Source: Clostridia bacterium (GTDB lineage Bacteria; Bacillota_A; Clostridia; Christensenellales; Aristaeellaceae). Taken from it: DNA of 46,249 nt. This document shows, in pieces, positions 13,646 to 21,674 of this stretch (its first letter is position 1; the number at the start of each line of letters is the position of its first letter). The stretch is taken from NCBI GenBank assembly GCA_017620455.1, contig JAFZQK010000062.1, forward strand, positions 1 through 46,249, read 5' to 3'. A model generated the notes under the pieces. It was not told the origin of the DNA. It was given only the letters and a program-made list of their open reading frames with translations, and did not search any database. The position numbers and the translations under genes were made by a program.

Positions 13646-15982
13646 TCAGCCCAAAGCCATGCCGATCAAACGCACGATCAGCGCCCCGAGCCACGCCAGG
13701 GTACACTGCCAGAACACCACGCCCAGGGCCCACCTGCGCCCCATTTCCCGCCGGATGGCGGCCACCGCCGCCACACAGGGGGTATACAGCAGGCTGAACA
13801 CCAGCATGCACGCCGCGCTCAGGCCGCCCAGGGCTTCCAGCCCGTCCCGGAACAGCATCTCCATCACGGAAACCACGCTTTCCTTGGCCATGAAGCCGCT
13901 GATCAGGGAGGTGACGATCCGCCAGTCCCCCAGGCCCACCGGCGCGAACAGCGGGGCGATCAGGCTGGCCGCCGCCGCCAGGATGCTGTCGTGGGGGTCC
14001 TCCACCAGATTGAAGCGGAAATCGAAGGTCTTGAGGAACCAGACCACGATGGTGGCGATGAGGATGACGGAAAAGGCGCGGTGCAGGAAATCCTTCGCCT
14101 TCTCCCACAGCAGCAGCATCACGTTCCGGGGGCTTGGAAAGCGGTAATTGGGCAATTCCATCACGAAGGGCACCGCCTCGCCCTTGAACAGGGTGTTCCG
14201 GAACACGTGCGCCGCCAGGATCCCCGCCAGGATGCCCAGCAGGTACAGCCCCGTGATGATCAGCCAGCTCCGCCCCGGGAAAAACACGCTGACGAAGAAG
14301 CCGTAAATGGGCAGCTTGGCCGTGCAGCTCATAAAGGGCGTCAGCAGGATGGTCATTCTGCGGTCCCGGGCGCTGGGCAGCGTCCGGGTGGACATGACGG
14401 CGGGCACCGTGCACCCGAAGCCGATGAGCATGGGCACGATGCTGCGGCCGGACAGGCCGATGCGGCGCAGCAGCTTATCCATCACGAAGGCCACCCGGGC
14501 GATGTAGCCGCTGTCCTCCAGCAAGGACAGGAAGAAAAACAGGATCACGATGATGGGCAGGAAGCTGACCACCGTGCCCACGCCCTCGAAAACGCCGTCG
14601 ATCACCAGGCTCTGCACCGTCTGGTTGACCCCGGCGGACCGCATGCCCGCGTCCGCCAGGTCCCGGAGGGCGCCGATGCCGTCGGCCAGAAGATCCTGGA
14701 AAAAGGGGCCGATCAGGAAGAACGTGAGGAAGAATACCAGGGCCATGATGCCGATAAAGAAAGGAATGGCGGTGTATTTCCCCGTCAGCACCCGGTCCAG
14801 GCGCTGGCTGCGGCGGTGCTCCTTGCTCTCGTGGGGCTTGATCACGCATTCGTCGCACACCCGGCGGATGAAATCGAACCGCATATCCGCCATGGCGGCG
14901 CTGGGGTCCAGCCCCCGTTCGTTTTCCATCTGCAGGATGATATGCTGCAGCATTTCCTTTTCGTTCTGATCCAGCGCCAGCTTTTCTTCGATCAGCCGGT
15001 CGCCCTCGATGAGCTTCCCCGCGGCGAAGCGCAGCGGCAGGTCCGCCGCCCGGGCGTGGTCCTCGATCAGGTGGGCCACGGCGTGCAGCGCCCGGTGCAC
15101 CGCCCCGCCGTGGTCCTCCGCGCCGCAGAAATCCTGCTCCACGGGGCGCTCCCGGTATTTGGCGATGTGCACCGCGTGACGCACCAGCTCGTCCACGCCT
15201 TCGTTCTTCGCCGCGGAAATGGGCACCACCGGCACCCCCAGCATCCGTTCCATGGCGTTCACGTCCACGGTGCCGCCGTTGCCCCGCAATTCGTCCATCA
15301 TGTTCAGCGCCACCACCATGGGCACGTTCATTTCCAATAGCTGCACCGTCAGGTACAGGTTCCTTTCGATGTTGGTGGCGTCCACGATATTGATGATGGC
15401 CCGGGGATGATCCTTCAGCACGAAATCCCGGGAAACCAGCTCCTCGCTGGAATAGGGGGACATCGAATAGATCCCCGGCAGGTCGGTGATCAGGGTATCG
15501 GCATGGCCGCGGATCACGCCGTCCTTGCGGTCCACGGTGACGCCGGGAAAATTGCCCACGTGCTGGTTGGAGCCGGTGAGCTGATTGAACAGGGTGGTCT
15601 TCCCGCTGTTCTGGTTGCCCACCAGGGCGAAGGTCAGCTTCGTGCCCTCCGGCAGCGGATCGCCCGTACCCTTGGGATGGAACTTGCCTTCCTCGCCCAA
15701 TCCGGGGTGATCGCTGTACCGGCGGCGGTCTTGCTGCTCCCGGGGCGCCGCCGCCTGCTTAAGCGGCTCCACCTCGATCTTTTCCGCGTCCGCCAGCCGC
15801 AGCGTCAGTTCGTACCCGTGGATCATCAGCTCCATCGGGTCGCCCATGGGGGCCAGCTTGATCGCCGTCACCTCCGCCCCGGGGATCACGCCCATATCCA
15901 GAAAATGCTGTCGCAGGGCGCCCTCGCCCCCCACCGTCCGCACCCGGGCGGTTTTTCCCGGCAGCAGTCCGCTCAGTTTCAT
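13646..15982 (-). CDS. feoB: Fused FeoA-FeoB ferrous iron transporter
   Basis: Inner-membrane Fe(II) importer of 778 residues. Residues 1-75 are a FeoA SH3-like domain (LPGKTARVRTVGGEGALRQHFLDMGVIPGAEV). After a polar linker comes the FeoB G domain with G1 GNQNSGKTTLFNQLTG, G3 DLPG, G4 NMMD and the SAAK motif, then the membrane part with the two gate-containing repeats (IGFGCTVPAVMSTRTL, and TPFMSCTAKLPIYGFFV in between) and a C-terminal VASLISGFMAKE-like segment. I place the start at ATG 15982, behind AAGGAG; the frame is open to 16042 but without a ribosome binding site. The FeoA domain is joined to FeoB instead of being a separate gene. The Cys-rich partner follows at 13632. Confidence 0.95.
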   Translation of the reverse strand: MKLSGLLPGKTARVRTVGGEGALRQHFLDMGVIPGAEVTAIKLAPMGDPMELMIHGYELTLRLADAEKIEVEPLKQAAAPREQQDRRRYSDHPGLGEEGKFHPKGTGDPLPEGTKLTFALVGNQNSGKTTLFNQLTGSNQHVGNFPGVTVDRKDGVIRGHADTLITDLPGIYSMSPYSSEELVSRDFVLKDHPRAIINIVDATNIERNLYLTVQLLEMNVPMVVALNMMDELRGNGGTVDVNAMERMLGVPVVPISAAKNEGVDELVRHAVHIAKYRERPVEQDFCGAEDHGGAVHRALHAVAHLIEDHARAADLPLRFAAGKLIEGDRLIEEKLALDQNEKEMLQHIILQMENERGLDPSAAMADMRFDFIRRVCDECVIKPHESKEHRRSQRLDRVLTGKYTAIPFFIGIMALVFFLTFFLIGPFFQDLLADGIGALRDLADAGMRSAGVNQTVQSLVIDGVFEGVGTVVSFLPIIVILFFFLSLLEDSGYIARVAFVMDKLLRRIGLSGRSIVPMLIGFGCTVPAVMSTRTLPSARDRRMTILLTPFMSCTAKLPIYGFFVSVFFPGRSWLIITGLYLLGILAGILAAHVFRNTLFKGEAVPFVMELPNYRFPSPRNVMLLLWEKAKDFLHRAFSVILIATIVVWFLKTFDFRFNLVEDPHDSILAAAASLIAPLFAPVGLGDWRIVTSLISGFMAKESVVSVMEMLFRDGLEALGGLSAACMLVFSLLYTPCVAAVAAIRREMGRRWALGVVFWQCTLAWLGALIVRLIGMALG

Positions 15983-16002
15983 CGTCCGTCCGCTCCTTAC
16001 CC

Positions 16003-16024
16003 GGACGGCGTCTTTTCGCCGTCC
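16003..16024 (-). promoter_or_regulatory. Stem-loop in the feoAB leader next to the ribosome binding site
   Basis: A perfect 8-bp stem (GGACGGCG with CGCCGTCC, 6-base loop) lies five bases upstream of the AAGGAG of feoAB. Upstream, 16036-16063 contains AGACAA and TTGTCT as an inverted repeat. Either could take part in iron-dependent control, but I see no recognisable Fur or DtxR box and no strong promoter here. Confidence 0.35.
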
Positions 16025-16075
16025 CAGGACAATATTAGACAAAACTTACGGATTTCCTTGTCTGTCCCGAAAATA

Positions 16076-16327
16076 TCATTTGTCCGCGCCTGATTCGGAA
16101 GAAGCACCGCGTTCATCCGTCTGCCTGAACAGAACGCACCCCATCTCCCGGAATTCCCGGATCTTCCGGCGCAGGGCGTCCTCATCCACGCAAAAGCGCG
16201 CCGCCAGGCAGGTCAGGCAGTAAAACGCCTCCGCCCCGCGGTTCACCATCTTTTTCGTCAGGGCGATTTCGTCCTTTTCCAATATCCGGCCGCAGGAAAC
16301 GCAGCGCCCGTCCTCCCCCTTATCCAT
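16076..16327 (-). CDS. Small zinc-ribbon-like protein of unknown function
   Basis: An 83-residue soluble protein. Two CxxC pairs, CVSC near residue 9 and CLTC near residue 37, spaced as in a treble-clef or zinc-ribbon fold, enclose a segment ILEKDEIALTKKMVNRGAEAFY. The C-terminal half is charged and helical (DALRRKIREFREMGCVLF) with one more Cys. ATG 16327 overlaps the end of the alpha-galactosidase gene by eight bases, so translation is probably coupled; no strong ribosome binding site is seen. feoAB follows 93 bases later. I recognise this as a type of small conserved clostridial protein but know no function; metal sensing or an RNA/DNA-binding accessory role would be guesses. Confidence 0.7.
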   Translation of the reverse strand: MDKGEDGRCVSCGRILEKDEIALTKKMVNRGAEAFYCLTCLAARFCVDEDALRRKIREFREMGCVLFRQTDERGASSESGADK

Positions 16328-17510
16328 GGGCTTTGACCAGGCGGCACAGGTACATCCGCATATCGTGGCCGGGCACCGTGGGATTGAAATAATCGAATTT
16401 CGCGCCCAGGTTTTCCCCGGTGAACACGTCGCGCGCTTCCAGCGCCCAGCCGCCGGCCACCGGCAGCCCCAGATCCACCAATTCGCAGTGGATGCAGCTT
16501 TCCGCTTCGGACATGTTCACGTACGCCAGGGCGAATTCGTTATCGGATAGATGGCGGAAGAAGGTGAAGGACGAATCCGGGATCATGCGCCAGGGCATCT
16601 CCCCTTCCTTCGCGTCGGGATTGCCGGTAAACACCGATCCCCGGCGGATCAGGTAAGGCGGGCGGCATTCCTCGTCCTGGTCGATGCGCAGAAGGTCCTT
16701 GTTCTGCATGAGGGCCTGATATTCCGGCGCCACGGCGCGCAGGTCCGCCCCCATCATCAGCGGCACGCCCGCCAGGCACCACAGGGCAAACTGCATCCGG
16801 TATTCCTCATAGGTACACGTTTTGCCCACGCCCACGTTGCCCTTGCCGCCCATGCCCACGGTGAGCATGTCCATGTCGTTGAAGCAGCCCGCGCCGCTCA
16901 TGCACAGATTTTCGATCTGGGATTTGAAAATATCGGTGAAGGAAACGTAATTGTCCATGATATCGCCGGTGGAGCGGTACATCTGCGCGCCCACGGAGCG
17001 CATCCATTTCCAGGGCTCCTTCTGCCCCCAGTTGCACGCGGAAAACAGGATCTCCCGCCCCGTGGCCTTCAGCGCCATGCTCATGGTCTGATACCGGGTG
17101 CGGCAGTCGCCGGTCTGGGGAAAATTGCAGAAATCGTATTTCAGGAAATCCACGCCCCAGGAGGCGAAGGTGGCGGCGTCCGTAAATTCATGGTCGTAGC
17201 TGGAGGGATAGCCCGCGCAGGTCATGACCCCGGCGCAGGAATACATGCCGAATTTGAGCCCCTTCCCGTGCACGTAATCCGCCAGGGCCTTCATCCCGTG
17301 GGGGAATTTTTCGGGGTCCGGCACCAGCAGCCCGTTTTCGTCCCGGTCCCGGAGCGACCAGCAGTCGTCGATCACCAGGTATTCGTATCCCGCGTCCCGG
17401 TAGCCCTTGTCCACCATGTAATCCGCCATTTCCCGGATCAGGGCGTCGCTGATCTTATCGCCGAAGGTATTCCAGGAATTCCATCCCAGGGGCGGCCGTT
17501 TTGCCAGCAT
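16320..17510 (-). CDS. Alpha-galactosidase-like glycoside hydrolase, family GH27 (clan GH-D), cytoplasmic
   Basis: A 396-residue retaining glycosidase expected to remove terminal alpha-linked galactose (or a related sugar such as alpha-GalNAc or beta-L-arabinopyranose). It begins with the diagnostic PPLGWNSWNTFG, followed by YLVIDDCW, nucleophile Asp126 in DFLKYDFCN, the second CNWGQ block, and the acid/base region CFNDMDML near residues 209-216. A small beta-sandwich C-terminal domain follows. No signal peptide is present, so it acts on imported oligosaccharides. The start at ATG 17510 follows AAGGAG; the frame extends to 17537 without support. It is divergent from the 17718-20461 operon and overlaps the zinc-ribbon gene. 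Confidence 0.92.
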   Translation of the reverse strand: MLAKRPPLGWNSWNTFGDKISDALIREMADYMVDKGYRDAGYEYLVIDDCWSLRDRDENGLLVPDPEKFPHGMKALADYVHGKGLKFGMYSCAGVMTCAGYPSSYDHEFTDAATFASWGVDFLKYDFCNFPQTGDCRTRYQTMSMALKATGREILFSACNWGQKEPWKWMRSVGAQMYRSTGDIMDNYVSFTDIFKSQIENLCMSGAGCFNDMDMLTVGMGGKGNVGVGKTCTYEEYRMQFALWCLAGVPLMMGADLRAVAPEYQALMQNKDLLRIDQDEECRPPYLIRRGSVFTGNPDAKEGEMPWRMIPDSSFTFFRHLSDNEFALAYVNMSEAESCIHCELVDLGLPVAGGWALEARDVFTGENLGAKFDYFNPTVPGHDMRMYLCRLVKAHG

Positions 17511-17566
17511 GGGTGCATTTCTCCTTCCGCGCCGCAAACGCGGCTTTTTTCTGATTGTCTGACTGC

Positions 17567-17596
17567 ATTATATCAAACGGGCCCGGTCCCCCGCAA
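17567..17596 (-). promoter_or_regulatory. Predicted promoter of the alpha-galactosidase gene
   Basis: Minus strand -35 TTGCGG (17591-17596), 18-base spacer, -10 TATAAT (17567-17572). The 5' leader is about 50 bases. It is back to back with the promoter at 17651-17680. Confidence 0.65.
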
Positions 17597-17650
17597 GGCT
17601 TTCCCGGCCGTTCAGGCGGGGAAGGCGCAAGAAAAATTTTCCACAGCGGA

Positions 17651-17680
17651 TTGACTTTGTTCCCGCGCCGGGCTTATGAT
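17651..17680 (+). promoter_or_regulatory. Predicted promoter of the isomerase/oxidoreductase operon
   Basis: -35 TTGACT (17651-17656), 18-base spacer, -10 TATGAT (17675-17680). The start codon of the first gene is at 17718, behind AGGAGG. Confidence 0.65.
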
Positions 17681-17717
17681 GAAACCGAACGGAACAAAAG
17701 AACAGGAGGCGTTTTTC

Positions 17718-18560
17718 ATGCTGCTTGGCGGAACCGTTGCGGGCTCCTTCGACGCCCCGGAAGCCTGGGAGCGGCTGCTGGCCGCGTCCCGGTTCAAGGC
17801 CGTCACGGCGCCCTTCGACTGCCGCACGCCCCGGGAGGAAGCCGCCCGTTACGTTTCCGCGGCAAAACGCCGGGGGGCGGCGATCGCCGAGGTGGGCGTA
17901 TGGCGCAACTGCCTGGACCCGGATCCGGCAAAAGCCAAAGAAGCCCTGCGCTACGCCAAGGATCAGCTGGCCCTGGCGGAGGAATGGGGCGTGCCCTGCT
18001 GCGTCAATATCGCCGGCACCCCCGGGACCGCGGGCTGGGACGCCGCGGACAAAAGCAATTTCACCCCCGAAACCTACCGCCGCACCGTGGCCTCCATCCG
18101 GAAGATCATCGACGACGTGCGGCCGGCGCGCGCCTTTTACTGCATCGAGCCCATGCCCTGGATGGTGCCGGACAGCCCGAATACGTATCTGCGGCTTCTG
18201 GAGGATGTGGACAGGCCGCAGTTCGCCGCGCATATGGATTTCGTGAATATGATCAACTGCCCCCGCCGGGCCCTGGCCCCGGAGGATTTCGTGGAGGAGT
18301 GCTTTTCCCGCCTGGCCCCGTATATCAAAAGCACCCACATAAAGGACAGCCGGCTGCACCCCACCCGGCTGACCGCGGTGCTGGAGGAATGCAGCCCCGG
18401 TGAAGGGGATCTGGACTTTGAAAAGATCCTGAGGATCATGAACAGATATCTGCCCCCCGACGCCCCGGTGCTGCTGGAGCATATGCGTTCCTTTGAGGAA
18501 TATCAGGCCGCATACGCATATCTTGCCGGCGCCGCCGCCCGGGCGGGCGTCAGCATCTGA
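17718..18560 (+). CDS. TIM-barrel sugar phosphate isomerase/epimerase (AP-endonuclease-2-like family)
   Basis: A 280-residue protein of the xylose-isomerase-like TIM-barrel superfamily. Visible barrel-strand ends carry candidate metal ligands: YCIEPMPWM (Glu, near residue 150), AAHMDFVNM (His/Asp, near 175), STHIKDS (His, near 210) and VLLEHM (Glu, near 258), the normal order for this superfamily. ATG 17718 follows AGGAGG; the open frame begins earlier at 17676 without support. It is the first gene of a three-gene operon with an FMN-type enzyme and a Gfo/Idh/MocA dehydrogenase, a combination common in catabolism of unusual sugars or inositols. The exact reaction is not known. Confidence 0.85.
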   Translation: MLLGGTVAGSFDAPEAWERLLAASRFKAVTAPFDCRTPREEAARYVSAAKRRGAAIAEVGVWRNCLDPDPAKAKEALRYAKDQLALAEEWGVPCCVNIAGTPGTAGWDAADKSNFTPETYRRTVASIRKIIDDVRPARAFYCIEPMPWMVPDSPNTYLRLLEDVDRPQFAAHMDFVNMINCPRRALAPEDFVEECFSRLAPYIKSTHIKDSRLHPTRLTAVLEECSPGEGDLDFEKILRIMNRYLPPDAPVLLEHMRSFEEYQAAYAYLAGAAARAGVSI

Positions 18561-18579
18561 AAAAGGAGGAAAGCGCTTT

Positions 18580-19470
18580 ATGGCCGACAGCCGTCCCCTG
18601 CCCGGCGATTCCATCGTCCTCAACCGCCGGTATCTGGATCATCTGCTGGTGGAGGGCCGCATCGTGGGCGCGGCGCACCCCACCGCGGAAACGCGCCTGC
18701 TGGGCTGCGCCTTTTCCACCCCCATCGTCACCGCGGCATTGAGCCATCTGAAGCGCGGCATGGCCGCCTTCGCCCTGGGCGCAAAGCAGGCCGGGGCCGC
18801 CTGCTTCATCGGCATGGGCAGCTGCGAAGAGATGGAATCCGCCCTGTCCACCGGCGCGAAGATCGTCAAGATCATCAAGCCCTACGCCGACCCGGATCTG
18901 ATCTTTGAACGGCTGGCGTGCGCGAAGGCCCACGGGGCCGTCGCCGTGGGCATGGACGTGGAGCATGCCGTGAACGTGACCGACGACCGGGATTCCCTGG
19001 TGGCGGGCTATCCGATGAAGCTGCCCAGCCTGGAAGAGCTGAAAACGTATATCGACGCCGCGGGGCTGCCCTTTCTCATCAAGGGCGCGCTGAGCGTCCG
19101 CGACGCCCTGACCTGCCGGGACCTGGGCTGCGCCGGCGTGATCCTCAGCCACCATAACGGCCTGATGCGCTGGGCCGTGCCCCCCGCCATGCTGCTTCCG
19201 GAGATCCGCCGGGCCGTGGGGCGGGATTTCCTGCTGGTGGCCGACGGCGGCATCCGGGACGGCTTCGACGCCTTCAAGGCCCTGGCCCTGGGGGCGGACG
19301 CCGTATCCGTGGGCAAGGCGCTGATGGCGCCCCTGGACGAGGGCGGCCCCGAAAAAATGGCGGACGTCCTCCGCGCCATGACGGACGAAATCAAGGCCAT
19401 GCTGGTGCGCACCGGCTCCCCGGACCCGGCCCATATCGACCCCGCGGTGATTCATCCCATCGACTGGTAA
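18580..19470 (+). CDS. FMN-dependent alpha-hydroxy-acid dehydrogenase-like protein
   Basis: A 296-residue TIM-barrel protein resembling lactate oxidase/L-lactate dehydrogenase, somewhat shorter than the usual 340-380. It shows LLGCAFSTPIVTAAL (FMN-binding start), the barrel Lys in PFLIKGALSVRDAL and the phosphate-binding end VADGGIRDGFDAFKALALGADAVSVGKAL. The catalytic block normally reads SNHGGRQ; here it reads SHHNGLMRW, so the active-site His is kept but the substrate-carboxylate Arg is replaced. It may therefore act on a different substrate or have another role. The start follows AAGGAGG, 19 bases after the isomerase stop; the MocA-like gene follows after 19 bases. Confidence 0.8.
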   Translation: MADSRPLPGDSIVLNRRYLDHLLVEGRIVGAAHPTAETRLLGCAFSTPIVTAALSHLKRGMAAFALGAKQAGAACFIGMGSCEEMESALSTGAKIVKIIKPYADPDLIFERLACAKAHGAVAVGMDVEHAVNVTDDRDSLVAGYPMKLPSLEELKTYIDAAGLPFLIKGALSVRDALTCRDLGCAGVILSHHNGLMRWAVPPAMLLPEIRRAVGRDFLLVADGGIRDGFDAFKALALGADAVSVGKALMAPLDEGGPEKMADVLRAMTDEIKAMLVRTGSPDPAHIDPAVIHPIDW

Positions 19471-19489
19471 CGCGAAAGGAGCATCTTTT

Positions 19490-20461
19490 ATGGAAAAGAT
19501 CCGTTGGGGCGTCCTGGGCACGGCGGACATCGCCCGGCAGCAGACCATCCCCGGCATGCGGGAGGCGGAGAACTGCGCGCTGTACGCCATCGCGGGCCGC
19601 AGCATCGAAAAAGCCCGGCAGTACCAGGCGGAATTCGGCTTTGAAAAGGCGTACGGCAGCTATGACGCGCTGCTGTCCGATCCCGCGGTGCAGGCGGTGT
19701 ACGTGCCCCTGCCCAACGATCTGCACCGGGAATGGGTGATCCGGGCGCTGGAGGCAAAAAAGCACGTGCTGTGCGAAAAGCCCCTGGCCCTGACGGAAGC
19801 CCAGGCGCGGGACATGTTCCGCGTCGCGGAGGAAAACGGCGTGCACCTTATGGAGGCATACGCTTACCTGCACAATCCCTTCGTCCGGGCGGTGAAGGCG
19901 GAAGTGGACGCCGGCGCCATCGGAAAAGTGCTGTACCTGGAATCCGCCTTCGTGGGCGGCCCGCCCCGGGAGGGCAATTACCGCGCCCGGCGGGACGCCG
20001 GCGGCGGCGCGCAGTACGATCTGGGCTGCTACCCCCTGAGCATGGCGCTGTGGATGCTGGACGGGGAGCCGGTCCGGGTCAGCGCGTCCGCCCTGTTCGA
20101 CGACGGCATCGACCTGGCCACCAACGCGCTTTTGTCCTTTGCGGGCGGGGCCGTGGCGAATCTCAGCTGCGGCATGCTGCTCCGCGCCGATCGCCTGGAC
20201 CGCTTCCGCCTCTGCGGCGACCGGGGCGAAATCTTCTCCGCCTTCCAGTTCAATCAGCCGGGCGAGATCGCCTATACCCTGGTGCGGGACGGCAGGGCGG
20301 AAGAAAAGCGCGTCACCGCGCCCCAGAATTACCGCCTGGAGGTGGAGCAGCTGGGCCGCTGCATCCTGGAGGGCGAAGCCCCCGCCGTCTCCCCCGCGTT
20401 TTCATTGCGGGTGGCCCGGGTGCAGGACCGCATCCTGGACGCCATCGGCTTCTGGAAATAA
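19490..20461 (+). CDS. Gfo/Idh/MocA-family NAD(P)-dependent oxidoreductase
   Basis: A 323-residue cytoplasmic dehydrogenase acting on a sugar, inositol or sugar derivative. The N-terminal Rossmann fold is WGVLGTADIARQQTIPGM, followed by VYVPLPNDLHREWVIRALEAKKHVLCEKPLAL with the signature EKP whose Lys is catalytic, then EAYAYLHNP and the C-terminal alpha/beta sheet domain with GGAQYDLGCYPLSMALWM (the Asp/His-equivalent region reads DLGCYP). Length and order are typical. The ribosome binding site GAAAGGAG precedes ATG 19490. It is the last gene before the terminator at 20477. Sequence alone does not show the substrate. Confidence 0.9.
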   Translation: MEKIRWGVLGTADIARQQTIPGMREAENCALYAIAGRSIEKARQYQAEFGFEKAYGSYDALLSDPAVQAVYVPLPNDLHREWVIRALEAKKHVLCEKPLALTEAQARDMFRVAEENGVHLMEAYAYLHNPFVRAVKAEVDAGAIGKVLYLESAFVGGPPREGNYRARRDAGGGAQYDLGCYPLSMALWMLDGEPVRVSASALFDDGIDLATNALLSFAGGAVANLSCGMLLRADRLDRFRLCGDRGEIFSAFQFNQPGEIAYTLVRDGRAEEKRVTAPQNYRLEVEQLGRCILEGEAPAVSPAFSLRVARVQDRILDAIGFWK

Positions 20462-20476
20462 CCCACCCTCGAAAAA

Positions 20477-20511
20477 AACCGGAGCCGTCTGACAGTCGGA
20501 CGGCCCCGGTT
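20477..20511. terminator. Bidirectional Rho-independent terminator
   Basis: A 13-position stem with one mismatch (AACCGGAGCCGTC with GACGGCCCCGGTT) has T-rich tracts on both strands: TTTTGATTTTGTTTTTT to the right, and on the minus strand GGTTTTTTTCG. It ends both the 17718-20461 operon and the convergent ABC transporter operon. Confidence 0.9.
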
Positions 20512-20524
20512 TTGATTTTGTTTT

Positions 20525-21673
20525 TTACTTGGCGGGCGATATCGGCTCGCCTTTGGGTTTAATGAATTTCAGCCACTCCGGCAGATGGATCTTCCCCTTG
20601 CCGCGGACGGACAGGATCACGCTCTGCACCATGATGAACAAGCCCAGCATGGCGCCGCTGGCGATATTCTGCCAGAAGGATTCGTTCACGTCGCTCAGGC
20701 CGATGATCTTGGTGATGGTCGCCAGGATCATGACCCCGAAGAACGTGCCGAACACATTGCCCACGCCGCCGGTGAGCAGCGTGCCGCCGATGATGGAAGC
20801 GGCGATGGCGTCCATTTCGCCCCGGGCAGCCACGGTGGTTTTGGCGGAAGGCGCGTGCATGAGGAAAATGAAGCCGGCCAGGCCGCTGAGCAGGCCGCTG
20901 ATCACGTAGCTGACGAACCGGGTGCGCTTTACGTTGATGCCCAGCATCATGGCGCTTTGCTGGTTGCCGCCGATGGCGTAGATGTTTCTGCCCAGTCTGG
21001 CATAGCGCAGCAGCAGGAACACCACCACCAGCACCAGCAGGGCCACCAGCGTGCCGATCTCAAGATCCGTCGAAACGATGGTCTGCGTGACCTTGCCCAG
21101 CTTGACCTTTTCCGTTACCTCCGTGAACCAGGGAATATTGATCCTGGCGTCCCATATGGCCGTGACCGCCCCCGTGGCGTTCACATCCACCGGCTTGCCG
21201 CCGGGGCTGACGATGGTGGTGAGCCCGCGGGCCAGGATCATGCCGGCCAGGGTCACGATGAAGGGCTGGATCTCCAGATGGCTGATCAGAAAGCCCTGGA
21301 ACGCGCCGAAGGCCAAGCCGATCCCCAGGGCGATCCCCAGGGAGATCAGGATGTTGAGGAAGGGGCTGGCGACGGCGCTTTTCTGCAGGTAAAGCGCGTC
21401 CACCATGCAGGTCAGGCTCACCACGCCGGCCACGCTGATGTTGATGCCGCCGCCGATCATGACCACCGTCAGGGAACAGGCGATGATGATCAGCATGGAG
21501 TTTTCATTCAGCAGGTCGAAGATCATCTTGGGGTTGCGGAACCCTTTGGCGTTGAAAATCACCGCCGCGGCGTACATCGCAATGAAGATCCCGATGCTGA
21601 CCAGCATCAGCAGCATGGTATTGGATAAGGGCTCTTTCTTTCCCGTCAGGGTTTTCGCTTTCTGCACCGTCAT
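20525..21673 (-). CDS. Sugar ABC transporter permease (YjfF/RbsC type)
   Basis: Integral membrane permease of 382 residues with about nine or ten hydrophobic segments. The conserved MIGGGINISVAGVVSLTCM, QPFIVTLAGMILARGL, YAIGGNQQSAMMLGINV (cytoplasmic loop contacting the ATPase) and AASIIGGTLLTGGVGNVFGTFFGVMIL blocks identify the BPD_transp_2 (RbsC-like) family; pairing with a second permease is as in the galactofuranose importer YtfQRT-YjfF. It starts one base after the stop of the other permease. It is the last gene of the transporter operon, ending at the bidirectional terminator. Confidence 0.9.
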   Translation of the reverse strand: MTVQKAKTLTGKKEPLSNTMLLMLVSIGIFIAMYAAAVIFNAKGFRNPKMIFDLLNENSMLIIIACSLTVVMIGGGINISVAGVVSLTCMVDALYLQKSAVASPFLNILISLGIALGIGLAFGAFQGFLISHLEIQPFIVTLAGMILARGLTTIVSPGGKPVDVNATGAVTAIWDARINIPWFTEVTEKVKLGKVTQTIVSTDLEIGTLVALLVLVVVFLLLRYARLGRNIYAIGGNQQSAMMLGINVKRTRFVSYVISGLLSGLAGFIFLMHAPSAKTTVAARGEMDAIAASIIGGTLLTGGVGNVFGTFFGVMILATITKIIGLSDVNESFWQNIASGAMLGLFIMVQSVILSVRGKGKIHLPEWLKFIKPKGEPISPAK

Positions 21674-21674
21674 G

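Noticed and set aside
11285..15340. Very long plus-strand open frame (1351 codons) across the repeat, AEC, ogt and feoB
   Set aside because: It crosses the end of the diguanylate cyclase and four minus-strand genes with strong motifs; composition is Arg/Gln/His-rich shadow sequence.
16025..16075. Fur or DtxR box upstream of feoAB
   Set aside because: Only a 6-base AGACAA/TTGTCT inverted repeat and AT-rich sequence are seen; neither consensus is matched well enough.
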